The position numbers and the translations under genes were made by a program. A stretch of DNA of 64,000 bases from the NCBI GenBank assembly GCA_034521495.1, contig JAXHMK010000018.1:1-64000 (forward strand), read 5' to 3'. Position 1 is the stretch's first letter. The number at the start of each line of letters is the position of its first letter. Positions 52,262 through 59,440 of the stretch are shown here, one piece after another. The notes under the pieces were generated by a model, which saw nothing but the letters and a program-made list of their open reading frames with translations, was not told the DNA's origin and made no database searches. The DNA is from Balneolaceae bacterium (GTDB lineage Bacteria; Bacteroidota; Rhodothermia; Balneolales; Balneolaceae).

Positions 52262-52735
52262 TTATTCATCAATTTCCTCTTCTTGAACTTCTGTTAACAG
52301 CTCAGTTAATAGCATTCCTTTTTCCCCGATGTAGAAAACAACAATCTTTACAGGTTCATCCCCGATATTTTTTCCATAGTGCCAGGTGTCAATGACTTCG
52401 GCAAAAGCATCTCCTTTTTTAAAAATTTTTGATTCACCGCTGTCTTTTAAAATCACCTTCAATTCTCCGTTAATGACATAAGCAAGTGAGGGAACCGGAT
52501 GGCGATGCCAGCTTGTCTCTGCTCCCGGTTCAAATACAATTTCCAAAGCTGTGATCTCTTCAGAACCGTTTTGAGGATATTCAATATCTTTTCCATTCCA
52601 GGTAGTTTCAGTTTGAAGGATTTGTGTGCTTTTTACGGGTTGTTCAGGTGGGGTTTGGGCATAAGCCAAATCAAAAATAAAAAAGAAAGAAGTAGTAATT
52701 AGGAGGCCGAAGGAAAAGAGAGATATAAATTTCAT
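52262..52735 (-). CDS. exported cupin-domain protein
   Basis: 157 residues with a signal peptide (MKFISLFSFGLLITTSFFFI, ending AYA). The single cupin barrel shows motif 1 as ETSWHRHPVPSLAYVINGEL (metal-binding His pair, then Glu) and motif 2 as GDAFAEVIDTWHYGKNIGDE. A small periplasmic metal-binding cupin; substrate or binding role unknown. Next gene in the same direction is the PH-domain protein 39 bp upstream of its start, so cotranscription is possible. Confidence 0.85.
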   Translation of the reverse strand: MKFISLFSFGLLITTSFFFIFDLAYAQTPPEQPVKSTQILQTETTWNGKDIEYPQNGSEEITALEIVFEPGAETSWHRHPVPSLAYVINGELKVILKDSGESKIFKKGDAFAEVIDTWHYGKNIGDEPVKIVVFYIGEKGMLLTELLTEVQEEEIDE

Positions 52736-52774
52736 GGATATACAGGGCTTGATTTTAGAACTGCTTAGTTCGTT

Positions 52775-53293
52775 TTAACGATCCTCAAAATGCTTTTTTT
52801 CTCGCATATAATCATCATTAGATATTAAGCCCTGCTGCCAAAGTCCGGTGAGGTAATCCAGTTTATCGAGATTGGTTTGAGATGACTCGGTTTTTTCTCT
52901 CTCCTTTTTTGCCTGTTGTTTTATACGATATCGTTCAGCTTCGGCAGCTTTCAGAATCATATCAGACATATTCTTTGGATTCTCCAGCCCGATAAGATCC
53001 ATTCTGCGTGTATTCGTGATGAGCTGTAAACTACCAATCCCGAACTTCTTATCAATCCACCTCTGTTGAATTTTTATGTTGTTGATATTAGCAATATCAA
53101 CGGTCTCTGTGTAATTCGGATTTACAGACGTAATTGTTTGGTCTGTAATTTTATAGTGTGTATTGGATAGCTCACTGAATTTTTTGTACAAAATGTAAAG
53201 CCCAACAATTATTGGTGCGAGCAGGATACCAATTACGAACCACCAAAAATGGTGGCTTTTCTTGGGTTGTAGTTCAATCTTTTTTTCAGCCAT
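52775..53293 (-). CDS. membrane protein with bacterial PH and SHOCT domains
   Basis: 172 residues. Membrane helix at about 14-33 (HHFWWFVIGILLAPIIVGLY), then a bacterial PH-like domain (YKITDQTITSVNPNYTETVD, then NINNIKIQQRWIDKKFGIGS, LQLITNTRR), and a C-terminal SHOCT motif (LDKLDYLTGLWQQGLISNDD, YMREKKHFED). This architecture is common and generally uncharacterised. It may bind lipids or oligomerise at the membrane. Confidence 0.82.
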   Translation of the reverse strand: MAEKKIELQPKKSHHFWWFVIGILLAPIIVGLYILYKKFSELSNTHYKITDQTITSVNPNYTETVDIANINNIKIQQRWIDKKFGIGSLQLITNTRRMDLIGLENPKNMSDMILKAAEAERYRIKQQAKKEREKTESSQTNLDKLDYLTGLWQQGLISNDDYMREKKHFEDR

Positions 53294-53358
53294 AGATAAA
53301 AAATAACAAATGATTGGGAACTCTCATTCATCGGATTATGAATCGTTAAATGATAGGT

Positions 53359-53635
53359 GGCTCCGATGGAGCCATTTCAGTGCAAGGCAACTTTCTTTTT
53401 CTATAAACAGGCGGCTCTATCGAGCCATTTGAGATTTCAAAAGAATATATTTGTGGAAAAGAGGCTATTTGATGGGGGCTGATAAAAAATTCTGTAAGGG
53501 ATCTGATTTTTTCTGTTCATACAAATGGGAATAAACTATAAAACTATAAATGTCTTACTTAAAAGCTCCATTGGAGCTTCCTGTTTATAGAAATAGAAAT
53601 AGTTTAGAAATAAAAATCTGGCTCTGTAAGAGCCA
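53359..53635. repeat. palindrome cluster upstream of the second HUH transposase
   Basis: Four short hairpins: GGCTCC-gat-GGAGCC (53359-53373), GGCTC-tatc-GAGCC (53413-53426), AAGCTCC-att-GGAGCTT (53563-53579) and TGGCTCT-gta-AGAGCCA (53619-53635). The motif tttctataaacagg, or its complement, joins them. The same hairpins recur after the transposase, in the manner of REP or BIME units. Confidence 0.8.
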
Positions 53636-53655
53636 CCTAAAAAACGTAAGTAATT

Positions 53656-54123
53656 ATGGCTAATACATTTTCACAGATCTATCTACAATTTGTGTTTGCA
53701 GTACAAAATAGGATGAGTCTGCTACCAAAATCACACAAAGAAGAATTACACAAATACATGACAGGTTTAGTGAGAAATCGCCAAGCAAAAATGCTGGCTG
53801 TCCATTGTATGCCCGATCACACCCACCTTTTTGTTGGTTTCAAACCCGGAAGCATGTTAATCTCCGATTTTGTAAAAGAGATCAAAGTTGAAAGTAATGA
53901 GTTTGTCAATTACAAAAATTGGTTGAATGGCCGATTTAAATGGCAGGATGGTTATGGTGTTTTCTCCTATTCACATTCTCATATAGACAGGGTTTGTAAA
54001 TATGTTTTAAATCAGGAAGAGCATCACAGAAGGAGAACATTCCGAGATGAATACATTTCTTTATTGAAAAAATTTGAGATTCAATATGATGAGAAATATC
54101 TATTTCATTTTATCGATGAATGA
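53656..54123 (+). CDS. IS200/IS605-type Y1 (HUH) transposase
   Basis: 155 residues, a full-length TnpA-like protein. HUH motif DHTHLFVGF near residue 55, catalytic tyrosine region IDRVCKYVLNQEEHHRRRTF near 112-130, and the typical N-terminus MANTFSQIYLQFVFAVQNR. No TnpB gene accompanies it. Hairpins on both sides (53359-53635 and 54133-54198) are probably its single-stranded targets. It differs clearly from the RAYT at 29436. Appears intact. Confidence 0.92.
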   Translation: MANTFSQIYLQFVFAVQNRMSLLPKSHKEELHKYMTGLVRNRQAKMLAVHCMPDHTHLFVGFKPGSMLISDFVKEIKVESNEFVNYKNWLNGRFKWQDGYGVFSYSHSHIDRVCKYVLNQEEHHRRRTFRDEYISLLKKFEIQYDEKYLFHFIDE

Positions 54124-54132
54124 AGTGCAGGA

Positions 54133-54198
54133 GGCTCCGCTGGAGCCATTCGGTTTAGAGCATCTTTCATTTCTATAAACAGGAGGCTCTAACGAGCC
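54133..54198. repeat. palindromes downstream of the second HUH transposase
   Basis: GGCTCC-gct-GGAGCC (54133-54147) and GGCTC-taac-GAGCC (54185-54198), again separated by tttctataaacaggag. They repeat the order seen at 53359-53426. A worn further unit (gttcctttgaagcctcctgt) is near 54272. Confidence 0.78.
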
Positions 54199-54448
54199 AT
54201 TATTCAAGAGGCACACATTAAAAGGTGTTAGAGTTCAATAGAGATTTTGTAATAAATAAGCTTTTTAAAAGTTCCTTTGAAGCCTCCTGTTCTTATTGTC
54301 GGAATAAATAAGAAATACCACAGCCGGAAGCCCTCTTCCAAAAATAACCAGCCAAATTTTCTTCTAAACCTTCACAATCACTTTATAAAAAAATCGTTCA
54401 TTTTCGTATCTTTTAGGCTGTTGTTTAGATAAAAATAAGTGCACTATT

Positions 54449-55111
54449 TTGAAGATTTGGAAAATTGTCGTAGCGATTTGGATGACCGGAGTCATTTTAG
54501 CCGGATTCCTCATTCAGATTCCTGAAATACCTATTTTGGAGCAATCGGCAAGAAATCTGTTTCTGCATGTGCCCATGTGGTTTACGATGATGATTGCCTT
54601 TTCGATGGCATTCTATTTTAGTGTTCGGTATTTAAACGATGAGCATCTGAAGTGGGATCGAAAGGCAGAAACTGCAACTTCGGTCGGACTACTGTTTGGT
54701 ATTTGTGGATTGCTGACTGGATCACTCTGGGCACGATTTACATGGGGGTCTTGGTGGACGTTTGCAGAGCCGCGAATGAACCTGGCTGCATTAGCCATGT
54801 TGATATTTGTGGCTTACTTTATTCTGCGGTCGGCATTTAACGATCCCGAAAAGAAGGCAAAAATTTCTGCTGTTTATAATATTTTTGGAGTAACTACCAT
54901 CCCGTTTTTACTATATATTATACCGCGTCAATTACCAAGTTTACATCCGGGGGCTGAAGGAAATCCGGCTTTTAGTGAAATTACTGCGCCTGAACTCAGA
55001 TATATATTTTACCCGGCAGTGATCGGATTTATTGGTTTGTCTTTGTGGATTATGAATGTTGTAAACCGATATAAAGTTGTGCAGCAAAAGAGTACCGTGA
55101 GCGGATCATGA
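54449..55111 (+). CDS. ccmC: CcmC-like cytochrome c maturation membrane protein
   Basis: 220 residues from a TTG start, about six helices. The heme-handling tryptophan-rich loop is TWGSWWTFAEPRMNLAALAM near residue 100, a Bacteroidota-type form of the WWD domain, flanked by His candidates (LFLHVPMWF near 30; LPSLHPGAE near 170). CcmC loads heme onto CcmE at the outer face of the inner membrane. First gene of a tight ccm operon; the next gene overlaps by 4 bp. Confidence 0.9.
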   Translation: MKIWKIVVAIWMTGVILAGFLIQIPEIPILEQSARNLFLHVPMWFTMMIAFSMAFYFSVRYLNDEHLKWDRKAETATSVGLLFGICGLLTGSLWARFTWGSWWTFAEPRMNLAALAMLIFVAYFILRSAFNDPEKKAKISAVYNIFGVTTIPFLLYIIPRQLPSLHPGAEGNPAFSEITAPELRYIFYPAVIGFIGLSLWIMNVVNRYKVVQQKSTVSGS

Positions 55112-55368
55112 AAGTAAACATACAAGATTCAGTGAACACCGCCGTTGACACTCTGACCAACAGTTACTCCGGCAAATGGGAAGGGGTTGAAAGTACCGAA
55201 CAAACATCTGCATTTATACAATTCATGGCATCCAACGATCTTATTTTTGTAGTTTTAGGAGTCAGTTTAATAATCTGGTTTGTGTTGCTGTTCTACCTGA
55301 TCCGGGTGGACAGAAATGTAAGCAAGCTGGAAAAATCATTGAAAGAGGAATCAACAGATGAAACCTAA
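55108..55368 (+). CDS. ccmD: CcmD-like small membrane protein
   Basis: 86 residues. A soluble N-terminal half (VNTAVDTLTNSYSGKWEGVE) is followed by one membrane helix (LIFVVLGVSLIIWFVLLFYL, about 50-69) and a charged tail (RVDRNVSKLEKSLKEESTDE). The position between ccmC and ccmE, with overlaps to both (4 and 11 bp), decides the call. CcmD stabilises the heme-export complex. Confidence 0.82.
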   Translation: MKVNIQDSVNTAVDTLTNSYSGKWEGVESTEQTSAFIQFMASNDLIFVVLGVSLIIWFVLLFYLIRVDRNVSKLEKSLKEESTDET

Positions 55369-55753
55369 ATTAATTATTGGCATTGTATCTATCATTGTTT
55401 TTACATCACTGTTGATGTACAATTTTGGCAACAGTATTAGTACCTACGTGAATTTTGAAGAAGCAGAAGGGCGATCATCTTCACATGTGGTAGGTGTATG
55501 GGATTCCTCAGAAGAGTATGGATTTTCGAGAGAAACCATGCAGTTTACATTCCATATGGAAGACCGGGCCGGGAATGTTCGAAAAGTGGTTTATGCCCGT
55601 CCGAAACCAAATAATTTTGAGCAGGCTACTCAGCTTGTTGTTATCGGTGAGTTAAGAAATAATGTTTTTTACGCAAACGAAATGCTCATGAAATGCCCGT
55701 CTAAATACAACGATTCGCCCGATTTTGAAAAGGCAAGTGCCACAGAGAGTTAG
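55358..55753 (+). CDS. ccmE: CcmE heme chaperone, cysteine type
   Basis: 131 residues. N-terminal membrane anchor (LIIGIVSIIVFTSLLMYNFG) and a periplasmic OB-fold domain. The heme-binding end reads VVIGELRNNVFYANEMLMKC, then PSKYND. The usual HxxxY is replaced by CxxxY (CPSKY, Cys near residue 113), the C-type CcmE known from archaea, Desulfovibrio and many Bacteroidota. It carries heme from CcmC to CcmF. It overlaps ccmD by 11 bp and lies 6 bp before the ccmF-like gene. Confidence 0.9.
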   Translation: MKPKLIIGIVSIIVFTSLLMYNFGNSISTYVNFEEAEGRSSSHVVGVWDSSEEYGFSRETMQFTFHMEDRAGNVRKVVYARPKPNNFEQATQLVVIGELRNNVFYANEMLMKCPSKYNDSPDFEKASATES

Positions 55754-55759
55754 AATTAT

Positions 55760-58267
55760 ATGATTGCCGAAGCAGGACGCTGGTTTATTTATCTCGCTTT
55801 TATCTCTTCTATTATTACTATGGGGTTGTATGCCTTTGCCTCAATCAAAGAAAACAAAAAGGCTGAACGGTTGTCCAACTGGATTTGGGGATTCAAAGGG
55901 GTCCTTGTCATAGGGGCTTCCGTTGCGCTCGTTTACCTTATTATGACGCATCAGTTCCAATACTATTATGTGTGGAACTACACAAGCCTTGATCTCGAAA
56001 CCAAATATCTCTTTTCAGCTCTTTATGGAGGACAAGAGGGGAGTTTTCTGCTGTGGATTTTCTTTGGATTCTTTGTTGGACTTGGTCTGATCAAATGGAC
56101 CCGGAAACCGTATCGGGGGCCGGTTATGTTTGTGATGGCATTGACACAGTTTTTCCTTCTTTCTATGATTTTGGGTTTGGATCTTGGAATTGCAAAAATC
56201 GGGGCTTCTCCTTTTCGAACCATTGCCCAGGAGATGCCAAATGCCCCTTTTTTACAAGCTAATCCCGACTTCGTACCGCAGGATGGAACCGGTTTGAATG
56301 ATCTGTTGAAAAGCCCATGGATGATGATTCATCCACCTATCATATTTCTTGGGTTTTCAATGATGACCGTACCTTTTGCCTTTGCAATCGCATCTCTCTG
56401 GACTAAAACATATCACGGGTGGATTCGACCTGCTCTCCCCTGGACACTCGCAGCGAATCTGTCACTATTGACAGCTATTTTTCTCGGTGGTTATTGGGCG
56501 TATGAAACACTTTCGTTCGGTGGTTACTGGGCGTGGGATCCAGTTGAAAATGCATCTCTTGTTCCCTGGTTAATCGGAACAGCCGGAATTCATGCGATGA
56601 TCATCCAGCGGAAAAGTCGCCGGGCTCATAAAGCCTCTCTCTTTTTTGCAATACTGGCTTACGTCTCCGTAATCTATCAAACCTTTTTAACGCGCTCGGG
56701 CGTACTGTCAGATCAATCCGTTCACAGTTTTGTAGATCTGGGGCTGTATAACCAGTTGCTTGCTTTTATACTGATCGTCACATTTATGGGAATTGGGTTC
56801 TATCTCTATCGTTATAAAGATCTTCCATCCCCTAAAGACGAGTCCAAAGTTTTGAGCCGGGAATTTATGACCTTTACCGGCGCAATGCTTCTTTTTATAC
56901 TCGGTTTAGTTATAATTCTGGGAACAAGCTCGCCCATATTAGGAAAGCTATTTGTTGCTAATCCCACACCGCCTGAGATCCAGTTTTACAATAACTGGAG
57001 TATGCCGATTGCAATTATTATGGCCATTGCCACAGTTGTGGGACAGTATCTTTTTTGGGAGAAACACAACTGGGAAAGCCTGGCTGGAGAGTTGATTACC
57101 CCGCTTCTTATCACATCAACCGTGGCTGTTATTTCAATTGTCATGGGGAATGTTACTTCTCTCTATTATATGATTTATATCTTTGCCGGTTGGTTTACAG
57201 TGATTGGAAATGGAACTGTATTGGTAAAATTATTGAGAAAAAATCCAAAACTGGTTGGGGGTACTATTACACATATCGGGTTTGGAATGCTTTTGTTAGG
57301 AATTATTGCTTCTTCTGTTTACACCGAGCCGATGCTGGATCCGCAAACCTCCAATTACAACACCCGGATTGAACAGGGAGAAGTTTTTGATGATGAAGGT
57401 TTTCCCATCACACAAAAAGTGGAAATGTTTGAGCTTAAACTCAATCAGCCCAAATTAATTAATGACAAATATATGGTGACGTACGAGGGATACGAACTCA
57501 CCAATTCGCCTCGGCCCGGACAACAAAATTATCGTCTGAAATTCGAATCGATTGAAGGAGACAAAACTTTTTATATGTCTCCGGAAGTTTACCCCATGTT
57601 AACATCCTCGGGACCCAATAGCGTTGAATGGTCTGTTGATCCCCATGTTAGAACAGGTCTGATGAATGACATCTATCTATATGTAGCGGGAAGTCAATAC
57701 GTAGAAAAGCGAAATGAGGCGATTAAGGAGAATACAGAAAATCAGTCCATTGTACCAGTTGGTGATGAAGAAGCTATCCAGGATGAGCAGGGAGAAGCTC
57801 AAATAATTGAGATCAGCCGCGGCGAAACAACAACTGTAGGACCGTTTACATTTACATTCAGGAATTTCGTACCGGCCAGTGAAGAATCACTCCCTGAAAA
57901 TACACAAATTGGAATTCGTTCCTTGATACATATTGAACACGAACCCTCCGGGCGGGCTTTTGAGGCTGAACCTCTTTTTGCCGTTTATACGGAAGAAGAG
58001 AAGAGCTACACCTATTCACCACCTATTGAAATTCCGGAGTGGCAAATGAATGTACTCTTCAGCAGTGTTCACCCTGATTCAGACTCCATAGAACTGAGTG
58101 TCTATGGTTTGGATGAAAACTTTGAAGAAGATTGGGTGCTGGTTGTTGCCGAACAGAAACCGTTTGTATCCGTAGTATGGATGGGAACGTTTTTACTGAT
58201 GGCCGGTTTTTCCATATCAATTTTCCGCCATTGGGCACGAGAGAAAAATACCGCTGAGAAAGAATAA
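55760..58267 (+). CDS. ccmF: CcmF-like heme lyase
   Basis: 835 residues with about fourteen helices. The WWD heme-handling signature is GGYWAWDPVENASLVPWLIG near residue 255. Other CcmF features are QEGSFLLWIFFGFFVGLGLI near 90, LFFAILAYVSVIYQTFLTRS near 295 and GTITHIGFGMLLLGIIASSV near 500. A large periplasmic domain (about 530-790) precedes the last helix. It joins heme to CxxCH sites of exported apocytochromes such as those at 26-29 kb. Last gene of the operon; longer than E. coli CcmF (about 650) by its periplasmic part. Confidence 0.93.
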   Translation: MIAEAGRWFIYLAFISSIITMGLYAFASIKENKKAERLSNWIWGFKGVLVIGASVALVYLIMTHQFQYYYVWNYTSLDLETKYLFSALYGGQEGSFLLWIFFGFFVGLGLIKWTRKPYRGPVMFVMALTQFFLLSMILGLDLGIAKIGASPFRTIAQEMPNAPFLQANPDFVPQDGTGLNDLLKSPWMMIHPPIIFLGFSMMTVPFAFAIASLWTKTYHGWIRPALPWTLAANLSLLTAIFLGGYWAYETLSFGGYWAWDPVENASLVPWLIGTAGIHAMIIQRKSRRAHKASLFFAILAYVSVIYQTFLTRSGVLSDQSVHSFVDLGLYNQLLAFILIVTFMGIGFYLYRYKDLPSPKDESKVLSREFMTFTGAMLLFILGLVIILGTSSPILGKLFVANPTPPEIQFYNNWSMPIAIIMAIATVVGQYLFWEKHNWESLAGELITPLLITSTVAVISIVMGNVTSLYYMIYIFAGWFTVIGNGTVLVKLLRKNPKLVGGTITHIGFGMLLLGIIASSVYTEPMLDPQTSNYNTRIEQGEVFDDEGFPITQKVEMFELKLNQPKLINDKYMVTYEGYELTNSPRPGQQNYRLKFESIEGDKTFYMSPEVYPMLTSSGPNSVEWSVDPHVRTGLMNDIYLYVAGSQYVEKRNEAIKENTENQSIVPVGDEEAIQDEQGEAQIIEISRGETTTVGPFTFTFRNFVPASEESLPENTQIGIRSLIHIEHEPSGRAFEAEPLFAVYTEEEKSYTYSPPIEIPEWQMNVLFSSVHPDSDSIELSVYGLDENFEEDWVLVVAEQKPFVSVVWMGTFLLMAGFSISIFRHWAREKNTAEKE

Positions 58268-58432
58268 AGAGTCTCCCTTTCAGGGGAGAAATGATTTTTC
58301 AACGGTTCTTGAAAAATCGAGAGGGGTGTTCGAAGTCAATGAGACATCTCCCGAGTTCATTCGCTACCCCGAAGGTATGACTTGGGCAAACGGTCATTTC
58401 ACTTTCCCCCTCCAAAAGGAGGATTTTAATCC
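58268..58432. repeat. CCCCCTT/GGGGGATG family repeat, copy F (inverted)
   Basis: Read on the other strand it matches copies B and D: tctccctttcaggggaga, atgatttttcaacggttctt, gaaaaatcgagaggggtg, then a gagttcattcgctacc segment and tttccccctccaaaagg. It fills the gap between the convergent ccmF-like and DUF2237 genes and could serve as a terminator. Confidence 0.75.
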
Positions 58433-58812
58433 GCTTTTTGCCCTTCCTTATAAGCATATTCTAAAAGCATATCCATAGAAACCACATTTAGAACCAGCTC
58501 GTTTGTTGCTTCAAGAACAACGTCGGGGGCCATGCCGGCATCATAGGCTTCTTTCCACCTGGGAGCACAAAGGCACCATCGGTCGCCGGGTTTTAAGCCG
58601 GGAAAATTATACTGAGGAATTGGAGTGGAGAGATCATTCCCTTTCGATTTGGAAAACTTGAGAAATTCTGTGGTCATGATGGCACAGACCATATGATCCC
58701 CATGATCCTCATCTCCCGAATCGCAACAGCCATTTCTGTAAAAACCGGTCATGGGTTCATTACTGCAGGTTTTAATGGGTTCGCCAAAAACATTTCTGGA
58801 TTGAAATTTCAT
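58426..58812 (-). CDS. DUF2237 family protein
   Basis: 128 residues, complete for the family: start FQSRNVFGEPIKTCSNEPMT, cysteine-rich FYRNGCCDSGDEDHGDHMVC, then GLKPGDRWCLCAPRWKEAYD and the helical end VSMDMLLEYAYKEGQ. The four or more conserved cysteines suggest metal binding. Function unknown. Its ATG overlaps the hisI stop by 4 bp (ATGA), so the two are translated together. Confidence 0.9.
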   Translation of the reverse strand: MKFQSRNVFGEPIKTCSNEPMTGFYRNGCCDSGDEDHGDHMVCAIMTTEFLKFSKSKGNDLSTPIPQYNFPGLKPGDRWCLCAPRWKEAYDAGMAPDVVLEATNELVLNVVSMDMLLEYAYKEGQKAD

Positions 58813-59216
58813 TTTTCTAAAAAATCTAATTCAAGAGTATTTAAATTTAGTTTCCTGTAAAAACAGGAAGTTCTTGGAATGCCATCCTTATTTTTGGTAT
58901 GGCAGGCACCATCTCCATCAAGAACGACTTTGTAAACTAATGCATCCTGGTCGCAATCAACCAATATCTCCTCAACCAGAAGTGTATTTCCTGAAGTTTC
59001 ACCCTTTACCCAAAGTTTATTTCTGCTGGTACTCCAAAACGTGGCTTTTCCTGTTTTTATCGTTTGATTGACCGCTTCGCCGTTTACGGATGCAATCATT
59101 AATATTTCACCAGAGGAATATTCTTGTACAACAACCGGCAGAAGGCCATCTCGTTTCTCAAATTGCAATTGAAGTTCAGTTCCTTCTTCAATCGGATTCG
59201 TAGAGTTCTTGTCCAT
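58809..59216 (-). CDS. hisI: phosphoribosyl-AMP cyclohydrolase
   Basis: 135 residues, the monofunctional form without a HisE domain. Motifs: MIASVNGEAVNQTIKTGKAT, FWSTSRNKLWVKGETSGNTL, the metal site VDCDQDALVYKV (Asp-x-Asp-x-Asp) and GACHTKNKDG with the later cysteine SCFYRKL. Third step of histidine synthesis, zinc-dependent. No other his gene is nearby. The only operon partner is DUF2237 downstream. The N-terminal stretch before residue 25 is variable. Confidence 0.92.
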   Translation of the reverse strand: MDKNSTNPIEEGTELQLQFEKRDGLLPVVVQEYSSGEILMIASVNGEAVNQTIKTGKATFWSTSRNKLWVKGETSGNTLLVEEILVDCDQDALVYKVVLDGDGACHTKNKDGIPRTSCFYRKLNLNTLELDFLEK

Positions 59217-59440
59217 TGTTTTTAATGATTTAACTAACTTTTCTCTTTTGAGAATTATAAATATACGACTTAAAAAGAAGCATTAATTAAATGATCTATA
59301 TAAAAATGGAAATGTCAATCGATGTAATTCATTATTAGTATTTTTTAATTACCTTCATGTGACGGCTGATTGTGCTCAAATCATTGCTAATTAATTGATT
59401 TATAGAGTATTTTAAATATCATCCAATACAGACAAAATAA

